A stretch of DNA of 64,000 bases, from contig VZDJ01007747.1 of assembly GCA_008694505.1 (NCBI GenBank), positions 28,025,209 to 28,089,208 on the forward strand, in the 5' to 3' direction. Positions 48,601 to 58,553 of this stretch are shown one piece after another (position 1 is the stretch's first letter; the number at the start of each line of letters is the position of its first letter). Under the pieces are notes generated by a model. It was not told where the DNA came from, did no database searches, and saw nothing but the letters and a program-made list of their open reading frames with translations. Source of the DNA: Cyanoderma ruficeps (Eukaryota; Chordata; Aves; Passeriformes; Timaliidae). Both the position numbers and the translations under genes were made by a program.

Positions 48601-49140
48601 AATTATGTGCAAATTTATTGTAGAATTCGAGTTAGATCAGCACTTTCTTAACTTACAATCTACAGAACTATAAAATAATTTATTAGAAAATGAAGCTCCT
48701 ATGAAATTGAAAAACTATATAAATATGTTGAGCAGTGAACCAACTACTCAAAACCATCAAGACCAAAAGCTTGCCCATATTTGGGATACTTCTGTTATAA
48801 AATCTGTTGTTTAATACTGAGAAAAAGTGCTGCATTTTCTTACTTCCCCTTCATTCAGGCTGAGGCTTACAGAACTGATCTTATTTCTTCCTTCAGTATC
48901 ACATGGAGCACCTATCACACCTCATGCCTACTATTTCCCTTTTCTTTTACAATATATAAGCTAACTAATGCATAACTGATATGCTAGTTTGTTTGGGGTT
49001 TTTTCCTAGTGGTCTGAAACATGAAAGCGTTTTCTGTTGGGAAGTGTTCAAAACTTAGGCAGCTTCGAAATGTAGCAATACATGCTTGTCACATTCAGGT
49101 AGTGGGAAACTGTGAAAGTACATCACAAAGGGTAAATAGA
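45656..49140. other. AT-rich unique sequence, no gene seen
   Basis: An AT palindrome cluster is at 45854-45890 (listed separately). The 87-codon frame at 45845-46108 starts in that tract and has no domain. No named repeat recognised. Confidence 0.55.
45854..45890. repeat. AT-rich double palindrome
   Basis: AATAAATATA (45854-45863), a 7-base spacer, TATATTTATT (45871-45880), then AATAAATATA again (45881-45890). The last two form a perfect 20-bp palindrome and the first two a stem-loop, so the middle arm can pair with either neighbour. Confidence 0.9.
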
Positions 49141-49216
49141 CATGAAGTGATGTGATGAGGGGAAAAGAGACATGAAGTGATGTGGTGAGGGGAAAAGAGA
49201 TATGATGTGGTGAAGG
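49141..49216. repeat. 30-bp tandem repeat, ~2.5 copies
   Basis: Unit CATGAAGTGATGTGATGAGG plus GGAAAAGAGA at 49141-49170 and 49171-49200 (one base different), followed by a partial degenerate unit. The period divides by three, so the minus-strand 66-codon frame here (49055-49255) shows a repeated decapeptide. No other coding evidence. Confidence 0.9.
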
Positions 49217-49789
49217 CTGCAGCCCCAAACTGAAGAATTGATCACAAACAATCAAAGGTTATCTTTGCCTACCTTGACTTTTGTTTACACATGAATTTCT
49301 TATTTTTCCTCATAGCTGATAGTTTCGGGACAAAAACGGGTGAACCCTTCTGCTGGATTTTATCTCCAGTTATGTAATAGGACTAGGCGATAAAGGTTTC
49401 TTATGAAACTAGCTGCATAAAAATATGGAACTATCTGTATGTGTTATGTCTTGACTGGTTAGCTGCCTTATTTTCATTAGAAAAGCTTTAGCAAATTTCA
49501 TTTTAAACATTGACATGGTATGAAGCCTAACCTAAATCACTGCTTAAATAAAGGATTTCAGGTTTGAATAGATTAACTCAAGATGAGTTGGAATACAAAG
49601 AACATAAAATACACCTTTTTATGTTATGTAATTTTTGCTGACTTCATGAATTTGTAACATATTTGAGGCTGAAAACTAGTGGGTGAGAGATGAAAACTGT
49701 GACAGCTGCTAATTGTTGTTGGACATAGAGCAAGTAAGAGATTGGCCTCAGGCTACTTGATTATCAAGGGCAGTATCATCTTGTACTGA
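49217..49789. other. Unique sequence, no gene seen
   Basis: No exon, RNA gene or named repeat recognised. Confidence 0.55.
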
Positions 49790-50110
49790 TGTTCTAGTTT
49801 GTAATGTAATAGAGGCAGTTGCCCGATATGGGTTGAGATCAACACACCAGGCGTGGCCTCAGACACCATGTTAAAGGCTGAGCCCAACATGGAACAGTTT
49901 CACACAGAGATCTAGACACCAGATAGGAACCCAGCAGTCAACATGAGTGCCCTGAGCCCCTGGTCTGCACTGCCAGTCTAACCTGGGCTAGAAGGGCAGG
50001 GATGTGGCTGTATGTGCTAGGTAGGATTAACCCACCTGCCTAGATATTGCTATCCATCACTAGACTAAAAATGTTTAATAAATAAACTCTACATTATGTC
50101 AGAATGATGA
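49790..50110 (+). mobile_element. LTR-like segment, unclassified
   Basis: A GC-richer ~320-bp block starts TGTTCTAGTTTGTAATG and carries AATAAATAAACTC (50077-50090) about 290 bp later, as an LTR polyadenylation region would. No matching CA end or target-site duplication could be fixed on the right, and there is no second copy in the window. Could also be unique sequence. Confidence 0.35.
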
Positions 50111-51398
50111 TGTGATTCTATTCTCAGAGGCACTGCAACCAATTACCTGAGTTAGTTCCTCTTTAAATAGAAAATAATCTTGGTAAAAGGGTTTTCTTGT
50201 CCAACTGTTTACCTGTCATGATTGTTCTCTTCAAGACAATGTGGAGAAATCCACATACCAAATTTAACATACCAGTCCGCATCTAAAACAAAATCCTACA
50301 AATATCTGTTCAATTCTTATTTTCTTATTTTCACAGAACAGTGAAAGAGATGTACATGAATGTTCAAGATTTAACAAGTTCAGGATTATTTTTTTTTAAT
50401 TGTTAAATCATACAAAGGATGGAGAATGGTTCAGGGAATGCTTCTCCATTTCTTAACTTTGGGGTTTTTTCTATATTTTGTAGTTCTGGAAGCTTTCACA
50501 TACACTATTTATTTCAAAGAAAAAGCAATGAACCTATTTTCAGTGCTTTCAAAAGCCCACAATGATAACTGAATATCAGGCAAAGGTTTTCTGAAAGAGT
50601 CTTTGGATTCTTCAGATGTTCTGAAAAGTGTTCTCTACACTCTTCTTCAACTGAGTTTATTACATAGCTCTTAGTAACAAATGGTTCCCTATGACTTTGA
50701 TGTCAAATGCACTGTTTATTTTGGAAGTGCTTGCAGTGTTGCTGGTATATGATGTACATTCCATTAGTGGCTGTTTCCCTCCCCCAACAGCTTCTATGAA
50801 TTAGTTGAGACAGAGTAAAAATTAAATTATTATTGGAGTATATGTTATTATTCAGGACAGTGAATCCTGTTTTCCTGTCTTCCTATGGAAAGCAGGCTTT
50901 TCCTGCTTCACTGGATTTAAAACAAAAAAGTCAGGAAACCTGCTAAAGCTCTTCGATGACCATATAGCATGTACATGAATCAAATTTAGAATCTACTTCT
51001 CAATTACCATTATTTCATTTTTCAGAACTTGTGTTCATATTGATTTTATTTTGTGGTTCCTTAAGCCCTATTCGATTCATCAGTGCACACACTGTGGATC
51101 TTTATACTCCTACACATTTCCTCTAAAGCTAATGAAGAAATCCTAGATGTAGAAGTCTGTATTCAAAATTTTTTTTTAGAACTTTATTCAAACATGCACT
51201 TTCACAGACTGCATGCTACAGATCTTTGAAGCCTCCAATTTATGAGTCTAAGAATTTGTTTATTGAGAGATATTTTCTTTATGAGGATTTCTTTATGATG
51301 GAACCCAGTGAATGGATGAACAAACAGAAGGGCTCAAATCTTTGCTAGGAGATTCTGTTGTTATGTAGTTCAGCACAGTAATGTCTGCCACGCCCTCA
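50111..51398. other. AT-rich unique sequence, no gene seen
   Basis: No gene or named repeat recognised. Confidence 0.55.
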
Positions 51399-51705
51399 TG
51401 TACACTGTGGCTGAGATTAAGTTAATTTTCTTCATACCAGCCCCTATGATGATAAACTTTGGAATTTTTTGGCTTAAACAGTCTTGGTAAAATTTCAATA
51501 ATTTGGCTATTGCTGAGTAGTTCTTGTAAAATGTGTTCTCCTCCCTACTCTGCCCTACTCCCCAGCCAAAAGGAGTAAGGTGGGGTTGGGCAAGGGGCTA
51601 GAAGGAGACACAGCTATAACAGCTGGCCCAGATTGGCATTCCACACCAGATGATGTCATGCTCAGCAGTCAATGCTGGGAGAAAGGGTGAGAAAAAGGAG
51701 TGAGT
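51399..51705 (+). mobile_element. ERVL-like LTR (family 2), 5' fragment
   Basis: Begins TGTACACTGTGGCTGAGATT and contains TTAATTTTCTTCATACCAGC, TTTGGCTATTGCTGAGTAGT, GGGTTGGGCAAGGGGCTAGA, AGGAGACACAGC and GATGATGTCATGCTCAGCAG. The last is the promoter-proximal block that also occurs at 4119 onward and in degenerate form at 58240 onward. The element stops before the polyadenylation region, so only the 5' half is left. Confidence 0.7.
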
Positions 51706-53110
51706 GAATATGCATATAGTCATTTAAATTTGATTGTTTTAATTTTAAATCTCTAAAATATTTTTTCATTAAATGATTTCTGAGAAATGAATGTTCATAT
51801 ATTTTTATTCTAGTTCATTTGTTTTCTGAAGCAAAAAGTCATGATCAATCACCCAGAGGTATTGTAAATTTATTATTGTATTTAGACATATGTGTTTTTT
51901 CTCAGTCCAAAACAAAAAAACCAAAAAATTTTGGATATTGGTGGAGTAATTATTCATGGTAATTAACCTGTATCGTATTCTCTATTTGCACACATTATTT
52001 TTGAAAGAAATGACCGAATGTTTTTCAAAGAAAATTTTTAAGACCAGGAAAGCAGAATTGCAAGATCTTATAAATGATCCTTTCTAACAAAATGGAAAAC
52101 CATAACTAGTGGATTAAAAGAGTCAAAAACGAAAGAGTAAAATTGTTTACCTTTTTTTCCTATTTATTGTCTGAGAACTGAGGAAGTGCAGGACAGCCTC
52201 TGCAATAAGGAATGATTTGACTGAAGCATGCCATTGGAAGGGAGGTAAACTTGATTAATTAAGCTTCCTTGTAGGACAAACCTACAGGGAAAACAGTAGA
52301 TTAGACAGTTCCAACATACTCGTAGAGAGTTGAAAAATGTCTTGAAGCTGCTGCTGCCAAAAATATCTTTGGAAACATTGTATGTCCAAAGCCTTTGGCC
52401 TAAGTACTCCTGTAAAGTAGACTAGAAATTCCTGGAGTTTTCTATAAACCTGTCTTCATACGTGTGTGCCATTTCGTTCAGCTAGCAAGTGGTTTGATCC
52501 CCACCTGAGTCACAGAGACTCACAGATCTGAGCCTTTTCATTGTCCCTTTTCTTTGTCAGGGATCATCCAGGTAAAAATGTGAACAGAACGATAGATGTG
52601 GAGAAGTGTGCCTCAGGTAGAGTTATTACTCCCCATTAGCCTTTACCTAGAGAATTTCAGATCACAGCAAGAGAACCATCTTCAGTTCAATGTTGACCTA
52701 GAATCCCTGTGTTAATAACACTAACATGAGGTAGGGGATTGAAAACCGTTTCCCAGAGCTCATCATCCTATTTTTAACTGTTGAATGCCTACCAGTACGT
52801 TGTTATTCTAGATACAAAGGGATGGATCAAGTTCCCATTACAATCCTTGGAAAGGCTCCTAAATATTTCTGTGGATGTTAATGCATACCAATAGTACATA
52901 CATGAAATTACACCAAACCAGTCATCAATACAGTACCAAATCTCCAACAAAGGGAAAATATTGGCACTTAAAAGTAAATTGTTTCCCACAAGCAGGATTC
53001 ATTCATTAAAATCATCAAATACTATCAACATTATGAAGAGGCAAGAATCAATTTACAGGACATAATTTCTCTATGATATCTAGAACCATATTAAGCTTAG
53101 CAGTACTCAC
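51706..53110. other. AT-rich unique sequence, no gene seen
   Basis: No gene or named repeat recognised. Confidence 0.55.
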
Positions 53111-53385
53111 CATAGGATCATAGAATGGTTTGGGTTGGAAGGAATCTTAAAGATCTTCTAATTTCCAGCCCCTTGCCACAAGAAGGGATGCCACCCATTA
53201 CATCAAGTTGCCCAGGGCCCCACCAAACCTGGCTTTGAACACTTCCAGGGAAGGAGCATTCACACCATCTCTGGGGAGCCTGTTCCAGTGTGTCACCACA
53301 CTCACACTAAAGAATTCCCTTCTAACACCATATCTAAATACAGATTATTTTAGTTTAAAACCATTCCCCCTTGTCCATGGAATTA
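53111..53385 (-). mobile_element. CR1 LINE 3' fragment, antisense
   Basis: The plus strand reads ATAGGATCATAGAATGGTTT, GGGTTGGAAGGAATCTTAAA, GATCTTCTAATTTCCAGCCC, GCCACAAGAAGGGATGCCAC, CAAACCTGGCTTTGAACACT, TCCAGGGAAGGAGC, AGCCTGTTCCAGTGTGTCAC and ACCATTCCCCCTTGTCC, a textbook reverse-complement CR1 3' end with its octamer tail at the left. Confidence 0.95.
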
Positions 53386-53767
53386 AAAATTAGTTTCAAA
53401 GAAAGTTTGCTTTACACTGGCCATCATCGTCTGGAAATGGAAGAGACAAAATTTTTGGGAAACTGCATCAAGACTATAGGCTAACAACATGATGGAGTTA
53501 TAAAAAGAAAAATCTATTTATCCAAGGTTATATCAGAATATTTCCTGTAGTCAAAATCCCTCTTTCTACATGATAAATGTATAAGAGCTTTCAGAGGTTA
53601 TTTTCAGCAAATGTTAATCAAGCGTAACTTCTGCCGCAACTATGTCTAGATTTCATTAATTTCATCAAACAGAATGTTATGCCAGTAATGTGTCCTTGCT
53701 GCAAAGGAGGTGAACAGTATTCTGTTCTGCATTATGAGTGTTCAGCAGACCAAAGGTGATGAGAGAG
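53386..53767. other. Unique sequence between inverted CR1 copies
   Basis: No gene or named repeat recognised. Confidence 0.55.
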
Positions 53768-54335
53768 CAGCCCTGGTGAGATGCATCCAGAGTGCTGGGT
53801 CCAGGTCTGGACCACCAAGATACTGAAGGGCCTGGAACATCTCTCCCCTGAGGAAAGGCGGAGAGAAGTGGAAGTGTTTAGCCTGGAGAAAAGAAAGCTG
53901 GGGGGGAAGTCTCATCAGTATATATCAATATGTGAAGGGAGGGTACAAATAAGACAGAGACAGGCTCTTTTGAGTGGGGGACTGCATGGGCACAAGCTGA
54001 AGCACAGTCTCATCAGTATATATCAATATGTGAAGGGAGGGTACAAATAAGACAGAGACAGGCTCTTTTGAGTGGGAGACCATGGGCACAAGCTGAAGCA
54101 CAGGAAGTTCTGTCTGAACATCAGAAAACACTTTTTCATTGTGGGGGTGACTGAGCACTGGAAGTTTGCCCAGGGAGGTTTGGAGGCTCCACCCTTGGAG
54201 ATTTTCAAAAGGCATCTGGACATGGTCCTGGCTTTAGGAAACACTGCTTGAGCTGAAGACATGAGCCAGATATCTCCAGAAGTTTCTTCCAACTTAAGAA
54301 TTATGTGGTTGTATGAGTTCTATGATCTTAAATGT
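53768..54335 (+). mobile_element. CR1 LINE 3' fragment with internal tandem duplication
   Basis: Order of blocks: CAGCCCTGGTGAGATGCATC, GAAGGGCCTGGAACATCTCT, CCCCTGAGGAAAGGCGGAGA, the duplicated segment 53908-54101, CACAGGAAGTTCTGTCTGAA, ATCAGAAAACACTTTTTCAT, TGCCCAGGGAGGTTTGGAGG, GAGATTTTCAAAAGGCATCT, GGACATGGTCCTGG and a degenerate tail TATGAGTTCTATGATC. This is the C-terminal end of ORF2 plus the 3' UTR. The frames in both directions across it reflect the repeat and have no function. Confidence 0.93.
53908..54101. repeat. 98-bp tandem duplication within CR1
   Basis: AGTCTCATCAGTATATATCA opens at 53908 and again at 54006. Copy 1 (98 bp) and copy 2 (96 bp) are identical except around GTGGGGGACTGCATGG versus GTGGGAGACCATGG. 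The CR1 order is restored by removing either copy. Confidence 0.95.
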
Positions 54336-55115
54336 AGACCCTTGTTCAGTGATCTTTGGGCAGGAACCTTTCCTGCTTTATTTTAAACAAATTTCTCTGC
54401 CTGTTTTTTTTCTTTAGAGTGCATCTCTTCATGGCCTCAGTTTATTGACTCTTGAGGGCCTAGCTTGAAATTAAAACTGGCCCTAAAAACATTGCTTATG
54501 TTTGAAACTTTTAACTTCATTGTATATTGTTGTTCTTTTAATGAAGAAACCTTTCTGTAAATCTAGCTACATATAATTCAGCTGCAGGCTATTTTCTTAA
54601 TTTTATGTTTCTGTGACAAAAATCACTTGATTAAGCAAAATCCATATTTTCATTGACTGAAATTCTCAAAATGTTGAGAGCAAGCAACAAGCTTTCAAAG
54701 AAACATCTGTTCAGATGAAATGCCAGTTTTTTTCCTACCATCCACCCTTGCTTTTCTGCTCTGCTATTTTTTGCTTTGCTCTTTAGAGCTGACACTTTAT
54801 TCATGAGAACTACAAATATACTTTAAAGCAATTTAATGGGGATTTTTTGAACTCCAGTTCCTTAGACTACCATTTCTACAACTTTCTAGCAGGCTTCAAT
54901 ATGTTTTCTGAACAAAACTAAAATGATGAAAAATAACTCCTCTGTCTAAAATGAACCTCTGGCTAATTTTATCATGTTTCTTTACAATAGAATGATACCC
55001 TGCAATAGTGCATTCTGTAATTTCTAGGCCTATACATATGCATGGTACTTGACACCTAAAAATTATTCAATTACTTATGTTTTTTACTTATGTTTTTAAA
55101 GTTGGGTTTTTTTTT

Positions 55116-55148
55116 GGGGGGGGGGGGNNNNNNNNTGGGGGGGGGGGG
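55116..55148. repeat. Poly-G tract with 8-base assembly gap
   Basis: Twelve G, eight N (55128-55135), one T, twelve G, preceded by poly-T. The gap almost certainly marks a longer poly-G run that could not be sequenced. The run could form a G-quadruplex. Confidence 0.95.
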
Positions 55149-56926
55149 ATTGCTGTGCTTTTTTTCAAGGTTTCAAAGGCAGAGAGGTTTGAAGGTGTAA
55201 GGAAAACTTTTCAAGTTCTAATGTAATGCCACTGTCAGAGGCTTGTTATTTTCTTAGGCCTATGATATAGAAAAAATGCTTGTTCCATGATACTTTAGAG
55301 ACCGAATATTGTGGTAGTATGGGAGGGAATCCAAGTACTGTGTTAAACAAGTAGAAACATTCTTGAGCAGTTTATCTGCTTAGTTTTCCTTTCATATGAG
55401 GAAGTCAAAATTTCTTGTATGTTGATTAATTCATATTGCAGTTCTAGGGGAAAAAAATTCCATAAGTTATTCCGTTATCCTAAGTTTTTATTTTATTTTG
55501 CACTTAGCAATAAGATATCTTTTCCAAAGGGATTCCTGTAAAGGTACTTACCTACTGTGTTTGGCCTCCTTACACAAGTACAGTGCACATATTTTTCCAC
55601 CAAATAAATCCTGTTGTGATGGTTTTTAGCCTAGATTTTCCTTCAGGAGAATGTCATGTTGAAATATAAATAACTTTCAATCATTTTGTTGGTTCTAGTA
55701 CCAGTTTTGTTATAAAATGGGATGTTCACTAAAAGAGTGGGTTTTTTCCATAGGAAAATAGAGAAATTGTTCTTCTGTGAAATTTTATGCAAGTCTACTA
55801 GTTGTTTTTGTTTGTTTGTTTTATAAATTATGAGCTACAAAATATATATCAAACCATTTGTCATCTAAGAATGAATACTGGGAAATCATGGAAACTAGAA
55901 TTCTCTCTCAGTAAATAGTTTTAGAAAAACCATTCTGGTGTGAGATTTGGGATAGAAAACTATAAGGCTCTGTAGCTAAATCTCTGTAAATTCATTTTTT
56001 AAAATTTTGTTTTTTAAAGTATTTATATACATAACAAAGTGGTCTTACTGTGATGAAACAAAAACAAAAACAAGACCAAAAGGCCATGTATAAAGTTGAA
56101 AATGAGCAGCTGAAGTGGAACATTTACAGAAATACTGGAAAACCTTCTCCTGGTTGCTATTTATGCCTGTTGCTACATCTAAGCCTAGCAAACATCTGCC
56201 TTTATATCCTGCAATTTCAAAGGTCTTAAAGAAGTTTGGTTTAGCACATGTATATAGTCCTCTTAACTGTGTGAGTAGCTAGTCACATGTCGCTGTAGGC
56301 CATTTGGTTCCTTTCACTCTTGAATGAAACTGATTAGTCCAGTAATCATTTTAAAAACACAGTTGGAATGTTTCGTACTGCCTAGAGAATAGACTTTTCT
56401 GAACTGCTTAGAGAATAGTCTTCATAAAGAAATTCAGCTTAAAGTTAAATATAGGCGATATTACTGTATCTGGAATAGGAAAAATGGATTCAGAAGAAAA
56501 GGAAGTCTCTCCTTCAAGCCAGTGAAACAGAACCATATGACCTAGTGTTTAGGAATTCCTTTGTGATGGTGAAAATTTGCATTCTATTTATGGAACTGAT
56601 AGCATACTATTCATTCCCATTTTATCCTAATACTGCCCATGCATTATGCAAGACATTATTTTAAATGAGTGTCAGCGTCAGAAGGGTACAGTTAGACACA
56701 TTTATTCTTTTCTTTGCTCTCTGAATCTAGATTATTTTCCTTACATAACACTGCAAAACTTTACAGGAAGAAAACGGAGAATGACTTTCTTTCATCCTAT
56801 TCAAAAAGTATATTTTTTCTTCTGGCAATTATCTGGAAAAGTACACGTTTTTTGTTGGAATACTCTTCAGCACATACAAAAGCTTTTATCTGTGCTTTTA
56901 TATAATACAATTAAAAGACTGTAAAT

Positions 56927-56953
56927 ACAGGAGTGTTCTAGAAATACTCCTGT
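56927..56953. repeat. Near-perfect palindrome with TTCTAGAA centre
   Basis: ACAGGAGT (56927-56934) pairs with ACTCCTGT (56946-56953), and the interval contains TTCTAGAA, itself a palindrome and the core of a heat-shock-element-like arrangement. Could be chance. Confidence 0.7.
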
Positions 56954-58015
56954 GTAGTCATCTGCTTCCATGAGGAACCCATGTGTATAGAAATGAATCT
57001 CCTGGAGACCAGTTTTCAGTTTTCAGTTGTCTTAACATTCTTATAAATATTTTGACTTTACAGAGTCATAGTGCCTACCCTGGCTCGGGCTCTACTTTAG
57101 GGCCAGATTCACAGCTCTAGATAGATTTATATTTTCTTCTTTCTCTCTTCTTTTGAAGAAGATATATTTTCTACTTCTGGCAGCAATATCTTTAGTATTA
57201 CAAGCAGCATAAAAGAAAAAATGATCAGCATAATAATACCAGTCCCTAAACACTATGTCAACAACATTACCTTAGTGAGAAGTGTTGAAGTAGTGTTACT
57301 CTCCCTTACTGGCATAGTATTCACACAACAGCAATTGTGGTTTGTTCCAATTCTGATATAGTTTCAATTAAAGACTGAATATAAACAAGGGTCTTTGAAC
57401 ATTTTTGGAAGAGGTGTTTCAAATTGATACTGTTTTTACATATTTGGGCCTGAATATAGATCCTTATCTTGTTAGGTGTGCTTGGGAAGTTCTGTAAGAT
57501 GGTTAATTTACCATTTTAGTTTCCAGGGAAGATATTAATTTACTTCTGTGAAACAGCATTCGTGAATAGGTGACTGCTAAATAAGATTGTAAAGCTGACA
57601 TAAAACAGAAGTTGAAATTGTGATAGATGAAAAGAGCCTGCAGCTTGGCCACTGAGCTCATGGGATTGCACCAGAAATGCAGAGGATTTGAGGGAATTCT
57701 TATGTTTTATTTCCTTTAGATTTTATAGAACCAGCATGACCCAGGGAACTTTCCTACAGTAATTGCTCTTAAAATCACTTCATGAAATCACTACTCTTCT
57801 GTTCAACAATTGTGGGTCAGGACCTAGTTATTTCTGGAAGTCTGACAAGCTTTGAAATACAGTTTTCAGTGTGTGAATCCAGCATGAAGTGGGAGTGAAT
57901 GACAAACTTCTGCAGTATCCTGAAGGACTAGAATTTCTTTTGTGAACATAGCATGATAATTACTCACCTATAACTATTGAAGTACTTCTTATTGCAGAGC
58001 TTGAACATGTGAGGC

Positions 58016-58553
58016 TGTTTTTAGTCTGGCTGAGATGGAGTTAATTTTCTCCACAGCACCCTCATGTCTCTGTGCTTTGAATCTAGAAAGGTGTTGGTAA
58101 TACACTAGTGTTTTGGCTACTGCTGAGCAGTGCTCCCACAGCATCCGTGCTGTCTCTCCAACATTCCACTTCCCACCAGTAGAGTTTGGGGCGACATTGC
58201 TGACTCAAACTGACAAAAAGGGATAGTCCATACTATGCAACATCTGCTCAGACATAAAAGTTAAGAAAAAAGAGGAGGAAGAAAATAATTCATTATTATG
58301 ACATTTGTCTTCTAGAGCAACTGCTAAGCCCTGGAAGGGCTGAACATTGATGATGGGAAGTACAGAATAAAATGTTTTAACTTTTTTCTTTGCTTTGTGC
58401 ACTCAGCCTAGTTTTTACTTTATGAAACTGCCTTTATCCTGATCAACAAGTGTTTATCGTCATCTTATTTTCTTCTTCCTTGTCCTGCTGAGGATCAGAG
58501 TGCTAGAGCAGTGTGGTAGGAAACTAGCATTCAACCAAGGCAAACCCATCACA
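58016..58553 (+). mobile_element. ERVL-like LTR (family 2), near full length, diverged
   Basis: Starts TGTTTTTAGTCTGGCTGAGA, then GGAGTTAATTTTCTCCACAG, CTACTGCTGAGCAGTGCTCC, TGACTCAAACTGAC, AGGGATAGTCCATACTATGC, a TATA-like ACATAAAAG (58252 onward), GAATAAAATG (58365 onward), GAAACTGCCTTTATC (58424 onward), and the terminus AAGGCAAACCCATCACA. The block order matches 3867-4467 on the same strand. No clean target-site duplication at the flanks. The minus frame 58205-58402 is incidental. Confidence 0.72.

Larger units (their letters stand above)
54336..58015. other. AT-rich unique sequence with a poly-G gap
   Basis: A G12-N8-T-G12 tract lies at 55116-55148. A short palindrome is at 56927-56953. 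The frames at 56646-56924 have no domain. No gene or named repeat recognised otherwise. Confidence 0.55.

Noticed and set aside
52470..52560. tRNA-like stretch (GGTTTGATCCCCACC)
   Set aside because: A T-arm-like GGTTTGATCCC is present, but no acceptor, D or anticodon arm can be folded around it.
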